Assembly (NCBI RefSeq): GCF_000496075.1
Contig: NZ_AWXZ01000036.1
Location: 1 to 37,726, forward strand
Length of the DNA: 37,726 nt
Source of the DNA: Lutibaculum baratangense AMV1
GTDB lineage: Bacteria; Pseudomonadota; Alphaproteobacteria; Rhizobiales; Tepidamorphaceae
Reading direction: 5' to 3'
Numbering within the stretch: position 1 is the stretch's first letter; each line of letters starts with the position of its first letter. Below the pieces are notes generated by a model that saw nothing but the letters and a program-made list of their open reading frames with translations, was not told where the DNA came from and searched no databases. Of the stretch, positions 7,909 through 15,089 are shown piece after piece. The translations under genes were made by a program, and so were the position numbers.

Positions 7909-8940
7909 TCACGCCGCCTTCCACTCCTCGACCTCGATCGTCAGGTGCGACAGCTCGTCGATATGCTCGAGCCTGGCGCGATAGTGGGCGACGTGCTTGG
8001 GGTCCTCCGTCACGACGGAGACGATCGCCGCCCGGTGCCCCGGCCCGACCTGCCAGACGTGGAGGTCCGCCACGCGGTCGCCCTCCGCCTCGATCGCCTC
8101 GCGGATCCGGCGCGGCAGGCTCTCGTCTTCGGGCACGTAGTCGAGCAGCACCGCGCCGGTGTCGCGGACGAGACCCCAGGACCAGCGGGCGATGATGAGC
8201 GCGCCGACGATGCCCATCGCCGGGTCGAGCCAGATCGCGCCGTAGAGGCTGCCGAAGGTGAGCGCCACGATGGCCAGCACCGAGGTGAGCGCGTCCGCCA
8301 GCACGTGCAGATAGGCCGCGCGGAGATTGTGGTCGTGGCCCTTCCGGGCCGCGCCGTGGCCATGGCCGTGGTGGCCGTCGGGATGCGCGTGGTCGTGATC
8401 CTCATGGAGGTCGTGATGCCCGTGCCCATGATCATGGGCATGGCCGTGATGATGGGCATGCCCGTGGTGATGATGGTGATGATGATCGTCGCGCAGGAGC
8501 CATGCGCTGACGAGGTTCACGACGAGGCCGAGGACGGCGACCGCGATCGCCTGCGAGAACGAGATCGGCACCGGCGCCAGGAAGCGCATGAAGCTCTCGT
8601 AGGCGATGAAGAGCGCGACGAGGGCGAGCACGATGGCGCTGGCGAAGCCGGCGAGATCGCCGAGCTTGCCCGTGCCGAAGGTGAAGCGGCGATCGTGGGC
8701 GTGGCGCCGGGCGAAGTGGTAGGCGCCCGCGGCGATGAGCATGGCGGCCGCATGGGTCGACATGTGGAAGCCGTCGGCGACGAGCGCCATCGAGCCGTAG
8801 ATCGTGCCGGCGACGATCTCGACCACCATGGTCGCGGCGGTGAGCGCGATGACGAGCCAGACGCGGCGCTCGTTGCGCGCGTGGTCCGCGCCCAGGAAGA
8901 CGTGGCTGTGGCCGGACTCCGTCTCGTTCATCTGCGACAT
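7909..8940 (-). CDS. dmeF: DmeF-type cation diffusion facilitator, Co(II)/Ni(II) efflux
   Basis: This 343-residue inner-membrane CDF transporter is expected to export cobalt and nickel using the proton gradient. It has six hydrophobic segments. CDF site residues are visible in helix 2 (MALVADGFHMSTHA) and helix 5 (HVLADALTSV). A long His-rich loop sits between helices 4 and 5 (about 150-215), with a run of seven His followed by HG repeats, which is typical of DmeF. A cytoplasmic domain at the C-terminus contains DLHVWQVGPGH. The gene starts 9 bases after the dmeR stop, so the two form an operon. It is probably repressed by DmeR and induced by nickel or cobalt. Confidence 0.92.
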   Translation of the reverse strand: MSQMNETESGHSHVFLGADHARNERRVWLVIALTAATMVVEIVAGTIYGSMALVADGFHMSTHAAAMLIAAGAYHFARRHAHDRRFTFGTGKLGDLAGFASAIVLALVALFIAYESFMRFLAPVPISFSQAIAVAVLGLVVNLVSAWLLRDDHHHHHHHGHAHHHGHAHDHGHGHHDLHEDHDHAHPDGHHGHGHGAARKGHDHNLRAAYLHVLADALTSVLAIVALTFGSLYGAIWLDPAMGIVGALIIARWSWGLVRDTGAVLLDYVPEDESLPRRIREAIEAEGDRVADLHVWQVGPGHRAAIVSVVTEDPKHVAHYRARLEHIDELSHLTIEVEEWKAA

Positions 8941-8949
8941 TTCGGACTC

Positions 8950-9228
8950 TCACTTCATGTAGGTGCGGACGACGGCAATGAGGTCGCGCGCGCCCTCCGC
9001 CCTGTCCTCGTCGGGCTCGCGGTCGGGATCGACGACGTGGTGGCGGATATGCTCCTCGACGAGTTCGATGGTCAGGCCGTTCATGGCCCCGCGAACCGAG
9101 GCGACGAGCTGCAGGACCTCGCTGCAGGATGCGTCGTTCTCGAGCTCGCGCTCGATCGCCTCCATCTGCCCCCGCATGCGACGGACGCGGGCGATCAGCT
9201 TCGCCTTGTCGTTCTTCAGGTGGCTCAT
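8950..9228 (-). CDS. dmeR: DmeR, RcnR/CsoR-family nickel/cobalt-responsive repressor
   Basis: This 92-residue all-helical repressor belongs to the FrmR/RcnR/CsoR family. The metal site known in RcnR (His3, Cys35, His60, His64) is fully preserved here: H3 in MSH, C35 in DASCSEV, and H60 and H64 in EEHIRHH. This favours Ni(II)/Co(II) sensing over copper, since CsoR uses a Cys-His-Cys set. It is the first gene of the dmeRF operon. A GC-rich dyad overlapping the region just before its start codon looks like its own operator. I see no strong Shine-Dalgarno sequence before the ATG, so the message may be leaderless or nearly so. Confidence 0.93.
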   Translation of the reverse strand: MSHLKNDKAKLIARVRRMRGQMEAIERELENDASCSEVLQLVASVRGAMNGLTIELVEEHIRHHVVDPDREPDEDRAEGARDLIAVVRTYMK

Positions 9229-9231
9229 GGC

Positions 9232-9248
9232 ATAGGGGAGTATCCTAT
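9232..9248. promoter_or_regulatory. Putative DmeR operator
   Basis: ATAGGGGAGTATCCTAT has inverted ATAGG/CCTAT arms around a spacer and a G-tract. It lies 4-20 bases upstream of the dmeR ATG. RcnR-family regulators are known to bind G/C tracts flanked by AT-rich inverted repeats (TACT and AGTA type), and an AGTAT is present here. The overlap with the probable transcription start fits autorepression. Confidence 0.6.
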
Positions 9249-9315
9249 ATGTCGAAGACCCGCAAGCTCCCCCCTTCGCGCGCCTCGTCGCCTCGGAAGC
9301 CGGGACGCCGCGCCG

Positions 9316-10308
9316 TCACCCGCTTCCGATCAGGATGCCGGCGGCGAGCACGAGCGAGCCGCCGAGGACCACCTGGAAGGTGGCCCGGAGGAAGGGCGTC
9401 TCCATGAAGCGGTTCTGGATCCAGACGATCGCCCAGAGCTCGAGGAAGACGACGATCAGCGCGATGATGGTCGCGGTCCAGAAGTCGGGTATCAGGTAGG
9501 GCAGCGCGTGGCCGAGCCCGCCGAGCGTCGTCATGACGCCCGAGGCGAGGCCGCGCTTCCAGGGGGAGCCACGGCCCGAGAGCTTGCCGTCGTCGTGGGC
9601 GGCCTCCGTGAAGCCCATCGAGATGCCGGCGCCGACGGAGGCGGAGAGGCCGACGAGGAAGGTCGTCCAGGGATCCTGCGTCGCGAAGGCGGTCGCGAAG
9701 ATCGGGGCGAGCGTCGAGACGGAGCCGTCCATCAGGCCGGCGAGGCCGGGCTGCACCCAGGTCAGGATAAACTGGCGTCGCGCGGCCTGGTCCTCGACCG
9801 TCCGCTCCTCTTCCCCGAGATGGCGCTCCGTCAGGTCGCCCGCCCTTGCCTCGTGCTTGCCCTCGGCCGCGGCGAGGTCGCCCAGAAGGCGCCGCGTCTC
9901 GGCGTCCGTCGCGCGCGAGGCGGCCTTCGCGTAGAAGCCCTGCGCCTCCCGCTCCATGTCGAAGGCTTCCTGGCGGATGCGTTCGAGGGCCAGGTTCTCG
10001 ACGAGCCAGACCGGGCGGCGCGTGTAGAAGTCGCGGACATGCTCGCGCCGGATCGGCACGATCGTCTCGCCGAAGCGGCGGCGGTGGAGTTCGATCAGCG
10101 CGCGCCGATGCTGGTCCTCCTCTTCCGCCATCCCGTCGAACACCGCCGCAGAAGAGGGATACTCCTCCCGCAGCCTGGCGGCATAGGCGGCGTAGATCCT
10201 GCCGTCCTCCTCTTCCGAGGAGATCGCGAGCGCCAGGATTTCCCGCTCGCTCAGATCGTCGAACGAGCGCCTGTTCGTGAATCCCGGCAGCGAAAGTCGT
10301 GGAACCAT
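9316..10308 (-). CDS. mbfA: MbfA: membrane-bound ferritin with VIT1-like iron export domain
   Basis: The 330-residue protein joins an N-terminal ferritin-like/rubrerythrin diiron domain to a C-terminal VIT1/CCC1-like membrane domain. In the first domain (about 1-165), iron-ligand Glu residues are visible in SSEEEDGRIY, AEEEDQHRRA, MEREAQGFY and AAAEGKHE. The membrane domain (about 180-330) contains GLMDGSVSTLAP and SVGAGISMGFTEAA. Known MbfA proteins of Agrobacterium and Bradyrhizobium export iron and protect against iron and peroxide stress. A GGGAGG ribosome-binding site precedes the ATG by about 11 bases. I did not find a clear Irr (ICE) box. It is transcribed in the same direction as dmeRF, but dmeR has its own promoter. 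Confidence 0.92.
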   Translation of the reverse strand: MVPRLSLPGFTNRRSFDDLSEREILALAISSEEEDGRIYAAYAARLREEYPSSAAVFDGMAEEEDQHRRALIELHRRRFGETIVPIRREHVRDFYTRRPVWLVENLALERIRQEAFDMEREAQGFYAKAASRATDAETRRLLGDLAAAEGKHEARAGDLTERHLGEEERTVEDQAARRQFILTWVQPGLAGLMDGSVSTLAPIFATAFATQDPWTTFLVGLSASVGAGISMGFTEAAHDDGKLSGRGSPWKRGLASGVMTTLGGLGHALPYLIPDFWTATIIALIVVFLELWAIVWIQNRFMETPFLRATFQVVLGGSLVLAAGILIGSG

Positions 10309-10343
10309 CGGTTCTTCAGCCTCCCTTGCAACTTCTCATGATC

Positions 10344-10358
10344 GGCGAAGGCTTCGCC
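10344..10358 (-). terminator. Stem-loop after the phosphatase gene
   Basis: GGCGAAGGCTTCGCC is a perfect 7-base dyad. It starts one base past the stop codon of the phosphatase gene and lies 35 bases before mbfA. There is no clear U-tract, so it may terminate weakly or stabilise the 3' end. Confidence 0.45.
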
Positions 10359-10359
10359 G

Positions 10360-10956
10360 TCACGATCCGACATACCCGAACAGGGGCTCGACTGCCTCGA
10401 ACGACAGGTCCATCGCGTAGAACGGCGAAAACGGCAGCGGGATGTGGCCGTAGAACGGCGAGAGCTGCAGTTCCGCGGTCACCTCTCCGGCCTTGGCAAC
10501 GTCGGCCAGGTAGAAGGCGGAGACGATGCCGCTCCTGTCGACGCCGCTCATGCAGTGGACGAGCGTCGGCCCGTCGAGCGACCTCAGGATGTCGAGAATC
10601 TCGTTCACCTGCTTCGGGCTGAGCTGGTGCTTCGCCGAAATCGGGTAGTCGACGAGCCTCATGCCGAGATCCGCCGCCGCACGTCTCTCTGCATCATACC
10701 AGGCGGTGCCGGGATGGGCCCCGCGCAGGTTTATTACCGTGGCGATCCCGTACTGCCTCTTCCACCGGGCCAATCGCTCCGGCGTCGGCTGCGCTGAACG
10801 GTAGAGCCGCCCTGCCTCCACCGTGTGGAAGTTTCCCACGCCCCAGGAGTAGATCGCATACCCGCCAATCAGGAGTAGTACGAGGCTGGCAGCCCGGAGA
10901 GATCCGAGCGTCAGCCTCCGGGTCCGGCCGATCCTCGCCTCACACTGCAGCTTCAT
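10360..10956 (-). CDS. Tyrosine/dual-specificity phosphatase-like protein, membrane-anchored
   Basis: The 198-residue protein has one N-terminal transmembrane segment (about 20-40) followed by a phosphatase domain. Features are the RSAQP motif (about 53-57), INLRG, and the catalytic P-loop HCMSGVDRSG with Cys135 and Arg141, which satisfies HC-x5-R. The domain probably faces the periplasm, so substrates could be outside the cytosol. It is the third gene of the two-component operon: its ATG overlaps the kinase stop as ATGA. That arrangement suggests a role linked to the sensor, but no direct evidence of kinase dephosphorylation exists in the sequence. Confidence 0.82.
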   Translation of the reverse strand: MKLQCEARIGRTRRLTLGSLRAASLVLLLIGGYAIYSWGVGNFHTVEAGRLYRSAQPTPERLARWKRQYGIATVINLRGAHPGTAWYDAERRAAADLGMRLVDYPISAKHQLSPKQVNEILDILRSLDGPTLVHCMSGVDRSGIVSAFYLADVAKAGEVTAELQLSPFYGHIPLPFSPFYAMDLSFEAVEPLFGYVGS

Positions 10957-12317
10957 GCGCCGACTTCCTCGTTTTGCCGTTCTGCAGCGCCGTCAGGCAG
11001 ACGAAAAATGGCCTCGAACCCATCCGCCATGCCGGACGCGGGGGATCTGAGTTCGAGCGAGCCGCCGGAGCCGGCGGCGATGGCATCCGCAATCGCGAGG
11101 CCTAGGCCACTGCCCGTCGCTGCGGTGGTCCCGCGCGCGAAGCGGCCCTTGATGGCTGCTATGGTTTCGGGCGAGACCACCGCGCCCTCGTTCGCGACGC
11201 GCACCGCCCGGTCCGACACGCCAACCTCGGCCCGGCCACCCGGCTTGCCATGCCGCAGAGCATTCTCCATGAGGTTGCGCATCAGGATCGCGAAGGCGTC
11301 GGGATCGAGATGGGAGAGGAGCCCCCCTTGTGACGGCGGAGAGAGACGGATGCGACCTCTTCCGTCAGGCGTGCCCTCCATCTCCTCCACCAGATGTGCA
11401 AGGACAGGCACGAGATCGTGCGGGACCTCCGAGACGAGCCCTCCACCTTCCGCGCGCGCGAGCTGCATCAGCTTCTCGGAGAGCCGGGCGAGCCGGTGAA
11501 GCTGTGCCTCGATCCGGGCCGCCCGCTGGCGCAGCGGCCCCTCGGGAGCCTCTGCGATCAGGCGTTGCGTCTGGGCGAGCGCCGCGGCCACCGGTGTCCT
11601 CAACTCGTGGGCGCTGTTGGCTGAGAAGCTGCGCTCCGCCTCCAGGACCCTGCGCAGCCGGTTGATGAGGCGGTTGACGGCCTCCGCGACGGGCGCGATC
11701 TCGGCCGGCACGCCCTCGACCGGAACCGGCGAGAGGTCGGCTGCACCCCGGTTCTCGATTTCGCCGGTGAAGCTGCGCAGCGGACGAAGCGAGGCACGGA
11801 CGAGCCACAAGGCTCCAAGAAGGCTCAGTGGCACCAGGACCACCAGCGGCACGAGCAGGGCGCTCACCGCCTCCCACGTCGCCTCGCGGCGATGCTCGAG
11901 CGGTTCGGCCACCTCGATCGTGATCGTCCCGCTGATGGCGCTCTCGCCATAGAGGCGGTGCGTCGCCGTCTCGTGGAAGCCGGGTGAAGGCGTTTCCGGG
12001 AAGAGCTCCGGATCCGCGCCGTGCGAGCGCAGGAGAATCCGACCCTCCTCGTCGCGCACGAGATAGGTCAGGAACTCTTCGTGCTCGGCGAGCGGCGCCA
12101 CGAGCGCCTCCGCCAGCTGGTTCTCGCGACCCATGATGTCGATCGCGGCAAGCGGCAGGAGGCGCTGGGCGATCTCCTGCAGCGCGCTGTCGAAGGCCTC
12201 GTCGAACTCGTGGCGGATGACGAGACCCGCGGCCAGCATGGCGGCGAGCCAGAGCGCGCTCACGCCGAGCGCGAGGCCGAGACCCAGGCGACGCTGCAGG
12301 CTGACCGCTCTCCTCAT
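10953..12317 (-). CDS. Sensor histidine kinase, QseC/PmrB-like
   Basis: This 454-residue membrane kinase has two transmembrane helices (about 9-33 and 152-174) around a periplasmic sensor of about 115 residues. A HAMP region and the HisKA H-box with H237 in SAHELRTP follow. The HATPase_c part shows NLMENALRHG (N-box) and GSGLGLAI (G-box). The start at 12317 overlaps the regulator stop as ATGA. The longer open frame upstream lies inside the regulator gene and is not used. With the upstream regulator it forms a two-component system. The neighbouring PepSY/cytochrome b561 operon is the probable target. The signal is unknown; related systems respond to cationic stress or metals. Confidence 0.9.
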   Translation of the reverse strand: MRRAVSLQRRLGLGLALGVSALWLAAMLAAGLVIRHEFDEAFDSALQEIAQRLLPLAAIDIMGRENQLAEALVAPLAEHEEFLTYLVRDEEGRILLRSHGADPELFPETPSPGFHETATHRLYGESAISGTITIEVAEPLEHRREATWEAVSALLVPLVVLVPLSLLGALWLVRASLRPLRSFTGEIENRGAADLSPVPVEGVPAEIAPVAEAVNRLINRLRRVLEAERSFSANSAHELRTPVAAALAQTQRLIAEAPEGPLRQRAARIEAQLHRLARLSEKLMQLARAEGGGLVSEVPHDLVPVLAHLVEEMEGTPDGRGRIRLSPPSQGGLLSHLDPDAFAILMRNLMENALRHGKPGGRAEVGVSDRAVRVANEGAVVSPETIAAIKGRFARGTTAATGSGLGLAIADAIAAGSGGSLELRSPASGMADGFEAIFRLPDGAAERQNEEVGA

Positions 12318-12973
12318 GCCCGGCCGAGCCTGTAACCGACACCGCGCACCGTCTCGACCGCGTCGCGACCGAGCTTCTTGCGCAGCCGGCTCACATGCGC
12401 CTCGATCGTGTTGCTCTCCACCTCGTCGCCGAAGGCGTAGAGGCGATCCTCGAGCTGGCGCTTCGACAGGATCATGCCCGGCCGCTGCAGGAGAGCCTCG
12501 AAGAGGGCCCATTCCCTCGCGGTCAGGTCGATTGGCAGGCCTTCGCGGTAGACTTGGCGTCCCGCCAGGTCGACCTCGATCTCACCATGTCGGACGAGAG
12601 GGTTCGGGTTGCCGCTGTAGCGCCGGGAGACGGCTAAAACGCGTGCGGACAGCTCGCTCAGGTCGAACGGCTTCACGAGATAATCGTCCGCGCCCGCGTT
12701 CAGCCCCTCGATCCGGTCCGAGATCCGGTCCCGCGCGGTGAGAATGATGACGGGCGTCACGTCTCCGGCCGCCCGCCGCGACTTCAGGAGATCGAGGCCG
12801 CGCCCGTCGGGCAGCATGAGGTCGAGCAGGACGAGGTCGTAAGGGACGGCCCGCAGGCTCTCCTCCGCATCGGCGACCCGCTGCACCCAATCGACCGCAT
12901 TGCCGTCGGCGACGCCTTGATCGCGCACCGCCTCCCCCAGCGCCTCGTCGTCTTCCACCAGCAGGATGCGCAT
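12314..12973 (-). CDS. OmpR/PhoB-family response regulator
   Basis: The 219-residue regulator has an N-terminal receiver domain with the acidic pair D8/D9, the phosphoacceptor D51 in LLDLMLPDG, a conserved Thr in ILTAR and the Lys in YLVKPFD. A C-terminal winged-helix DNA-binding domain (about 125-219) follows, with ARHVSRLR-like recognition region (EAHVSRLRKKLG) and RGVGYRL. It is the first gene of the regulator-kinase-phosphatase operon. The 151-base divergent region to the PepSY gene contains four CTGAC half-sites in two 11-base-spaced pairs, matching how OmpR-family dimers bind tandem repeats. Confidence 0.93.
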   Translation of the reverse strand: MRILLVEDDEALGEAVRDQGVADGNAVDWVQRVADAEESLRAVPYDLVLLDLMLPDGRGLDLLKSRRAAGDVTPVIILTARDRISDRIEGLNAGADDYLVKPFDLSELSARVLAVSRRYSGNPNPLVRHGEIEVDLAGRQVYREGLPIDLTAREWALFEALLQRPGMILSKRQLEDRLYAFGDEVESNTIEAHVSRLRKKLGRDAVETVRGVGYRLGRA

Positions 12974-13023
12974 GTGCGGTCGCTAACCTTCCCCTCCGGA
13001 CCCGCCGTCATTGCCGAGTCAAT

Positions 13024-13072
13024 CTGACGCCAGCCTGACGGCCATGAAGCCCGAGGGTCAGGATAGCGTCAG
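13024..13072. promoter_or_regulatory. Two opposed CTGAC direct-repeat pairs, putative response-regulator boxes
   Basis: Pair one on the plus strand is CTGACG at 13024-13029 and again at 13035-13040. Pair two is on the minus strand, seen as GTCAG at 13057-13061 and 13068-13072. Both pairs have an 11-base period, one helical turn, as OmpR/PhoB-family dimers require. The pairs point at each other between the divergent regulator and PepSY operons. This suggests that one regulator controls both promoters, with autoregulation. Confidence 0.7.
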
Positions 13073-13124
13073 GTGCCGGCGAAAGATTTGCCCCATCGCA
13101 ACTCGAACACGGGAGATACCTGCG

Positions 13125-13400
13125 ATGACACGTACCCTGATGATCACGACTCTCGTCCTCGGCACGATCGGCGCCGGCACGGCAATGGCGAGCGAGGAGC
13201 GCTGCAACGCCCCGATGTCGGACTGGCAGCCGCGCGAGGCACTGCAGCAGAAGCTCGAGCAGGAGGGTTGGAAGGTCCGCCGCATCAAGACCGACGACGG
13301 CTGCTACGAGGTCTACGGGTTCGACAAGGACGGCCGCCGCATGGAGGCCTATTTCGACCCCAAGACCTTCGAGATAGTCGTCGAGCGGGACGAGGACTGA
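13125..13400 (+). CDS. Periplasmic PepSY-domain protein
   Basis: This 91-residue exported protein has a signal peptide (MTRTLMITTLVLGTIGAG) with likely cleavage after TAMA. A single PepSY-like (PepSY_2) domain follows, with GWKVRRIK, a DDGCYEVYG strand and an acidic C-terminal strand (FEIVVERDED). Two Cys residues (about 27 and 59) could form a disulfide. The start was chosen at the ATG after GGGAGATA. Small PepSY proteins next to cytochrome b561 genes and QseBC-like systems are a common alphaproteobacterial arrangement. The stop is one base before the cytochrome start, so the genes are coupled. Exact function is unknown. Confidence 0.88.
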   Translation: MTRTLMITTLVLGTIGAGTAMASEERCNAPMSDWQPREALQQKLEQEGWKVRRIKTDDGCYEVYGFDKDGRRMEAYFDPKTFEIVVERDED

Positions 13401-13401
13401 C

Positions 13402-13944
13402 ATGCGCGAGCCGAGCATCAAGGTCTGGGACCCGCTCGTTCGGCTCTTCCACTGGTCCCTCGCCGTCAGCTTCGCGGTGGCGTGGCTGACGGCGGAGGAC
13501 TGGGGAGACCTGCACGAATGGGCCGGCTACGCGGCAGGCGCCCTGATTGCCTTCCGCGTCGTCTGGGGGCTCGTGGGCCCGACCTACGCGCGCTTCGGCA
13601 ACTTCGTCCGCTCGCCGGCGACCGTCACCCGCTATCTGAGCGACGTGGCCCGCGGACGGGAGCCCCGCTACATCGGCCACAACCCCGCCGGCGGTCTGAT
13701 GATCGTCGCCCTGATCGTGGGTCTCGCGGGCACGGCCCTGACGGGCTGGATGAGCACGCTCGACGCCTTCTGGGGCATCGAGTGGGTCGAGGAGACGCAC
13801 GAGGTTCTGGCGAATGTCATGCTGGGGCTCGTTCTCCTGCACATCGGCGGCGTCGTCCTGGCAAGCCTGCGCCACCGCGAGAACCTCGCGCGTGCGATGG
13901 TGATCGGTCGCAAGCGGGCGCCGGGAGCCTCGGATGTCGCCTGA
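13402..13944 (+). CDS. Cytochrome b561-type membrane protein
   Basis: The 180-residue protein has four hydrophobic segments and belongs to the bacterial cytochrome b561 / Ni-Fe-hydrogenase cytochrome b group. Candidate heme-binding His residues are in LFHWSLA (about 17), LHEWAGY (about 38), EETHEVLAN (about 134) and LLHIGGV (about 149). The N-terminal VWDPLVRLFHW is the family signature. It would carry electrons in the inner membrane, perhaps with the small PepSY protein as partner. It begins one base after the PepSY stop and overlaps the start of the downstream acid-phosphatase gene. Electron donor and acceptor are unknown. Confidence 0.9.
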   Translation: MREPSIKVWDPLVRLFHWSLAVSFAVAWLTAEDWGDLHEWAGYAAGALIAFRVVWGLVGPTYARFGNFVRSPATVTRYLSDVARGREPRYIGHNPAGGLMIVALIVGLAGTALTGWMSTLDAFWGIEWVEETHEVLANVMLGLVLLHIGGVVLASLRHRENLARAMVIGRKRAPGASDVA

Positions 13945-14920
13945 GCCCCGGGCCGGCCGCTCCGTGCATCGGAGCGGCCGGGAAGGCAGTTGGACGACGA
14001 CGACATTCACCCGCCGCAGCTTGCTGGCGCTCGCCGCGACCGCACTTGCGGCGCCGCTCCTGCGGGCCGTTCCGGCGGCGGCAGGCGACGATGCGCTCGT
14101 CTTCCTCGTGATCGGCGACTGGGGAGATCCCGCGCACGCGTCCGACCTGCGCAGGGTCGCCCGCGGAATGGCGCGAACGGCGGAGAAACTGGCGCCGGCC
14201 TTCGTGGTGAGCGTCGGAGACAATTTCTATCCCGGCGGCGTGCGCGACACGGACGACCCTTTGTGGAGGGAAATGTTCGAGGACATGTTCGACGCCGCAG
14301 CCCTCGGCTGCCCCTGGTATCCCGTGCTCGGCAACCATGACCATAAGGGCAATCCGGAGGCCGAAATCCTTTACTCCGCGTCGAGCCGCAGGTGGCGGAT
14401 GCCCGCCCGCTACTATCGTCATACGGCGACGACGCCGCAGGGCGCCGCACTCGAGTTGTTCTTCCTCGACACGAACGCCCTCGTGAGGCTGAACGAGTTC
14501 CAGAAATGGGTGCGCTACCCCCAGACTCTGCGCGAACAGGTGCGATGGCTGGAAGAGGGCCTGAAAACCAGCCCTGCGAACTGGAAGGTCGTCGTCGGGC
14601 ACCACCCGCTCCACTCCGGCGGCTTCCATGGGGGCGAGGCGACGCTGCAGAAGATCCTCGAGCCGCTGCTCGTGCGGTACCGCGTACAGGCATACATCAA
14701 TGGCCACGATCACCACCTCGAGCGCATCGAACGGGACGGCGTGAACTATGTGACCTGCGGCAGCGGCTCGGAAGCTCGCCCGGTTCCGACGTCCCGAGAC
14801 GGGCACTTCCTGGCGGCCCGACTGGGCTTCGCCTCGATCTTGATCGGCGAGCGGATGGAGATCCGCTTCCACGACGCCGACGGCGCTGTGCTTCATCGAG
14901 CATATGTCCACCGGCGCTGA
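13934..14920 (+). CDS. Exported purple acid phosphatase-like metallophosphoesterase (Tat substrate)
   Basis: The protein of up to 328 residues has a Tat-type signal (FTRRSLLALAATALA) and a calcineurin-like phosphoesterase domain. The metal-binding motifs appear in order: GDWGD, GDNFY, GNHDH, GHHP and GHDHH. Together they resemble the tartrate-resistant (type 5) acid phosphatase group, with a di-iron or mixed-metal centre acting in the periplasm on phosphomonoesters. The ATG at 13934 overlaps the cytochrome gene. The first 25 codons before the Tat motif are unusual and contain a strong hairpin. A GTG at 13967 is an alternative start. It appears to be the third gene of the PepSY operon. Confidence 0.82.
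   Translation: MSPEPRAGRSVHRSGREGSWTTTTFTRRSLLALAATALAAPLLRAVPAAAGDDALVFLVIGDWGDPAHASDLRRVARGMARTAEKLAPAFVVSVGDNFYPGGVRDTDDPLWREMFEDMFDAAALGCPWYPVLGNHDHKGNPEAEILYSASSRRWRMPARYYRHTATTPQGAALELFFLDTNALVRLNEFQKWVRYPQTLREQVRWLEEGLKTSPANWKVVVGHHPLHSGGFHGGEATLQKILEPLLVRYRVQAYINGHDHHLERIERDGVNYVTCGSGSEARPVPTSRDGHFLAARLGFASILIGERMEIRFHDADGAVLHRAYVHRR
13953..13981 (+). repeat. Perfect 12-bp stem-loop at the 5' end of the phosphatase gene
   Basis: CCGGCCGCTCCG and its exact complement flank the loop TGCAT. The hairpin begins 8 bases after the cytochrome stop and lies within codons 7-16 of the following reading frame. It could terminate the PepSY-cytochrome message or control translation of the phosphatase. 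No U-tract follows. Confidence 0.6.
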
Positions 14921-15089
14921 GCCGGTCCTGTCCGACTGCGCTGCCGCCCTGCCGTCGCCCGCGGATCCGCACGAGGGCACCGCCCGGGGAAACGAAGGCG
15001 CTCCTGCCTCGGCTCCCGTGCCGCCCGCGTTGACGAAACGCAACGACCGCGCGCGGGTCCCGGCGCATTGAGAGGCTGGAGAGTCTCGC

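Noticed and set aside
8340-8490. Repetitive GTG/CAT tract that might be taken for a tandem repeat or CRISPR-like array
   Set aside because: It encodes the His-rich loop of DmeF on the minus strand; the repetition is codon-level.
12318-12512. Longer N-terminus for the histidine kinase
   Set aside because: It lies within the response regulator gene; the ATGA overlap start gives a normal kinase N-terminus.
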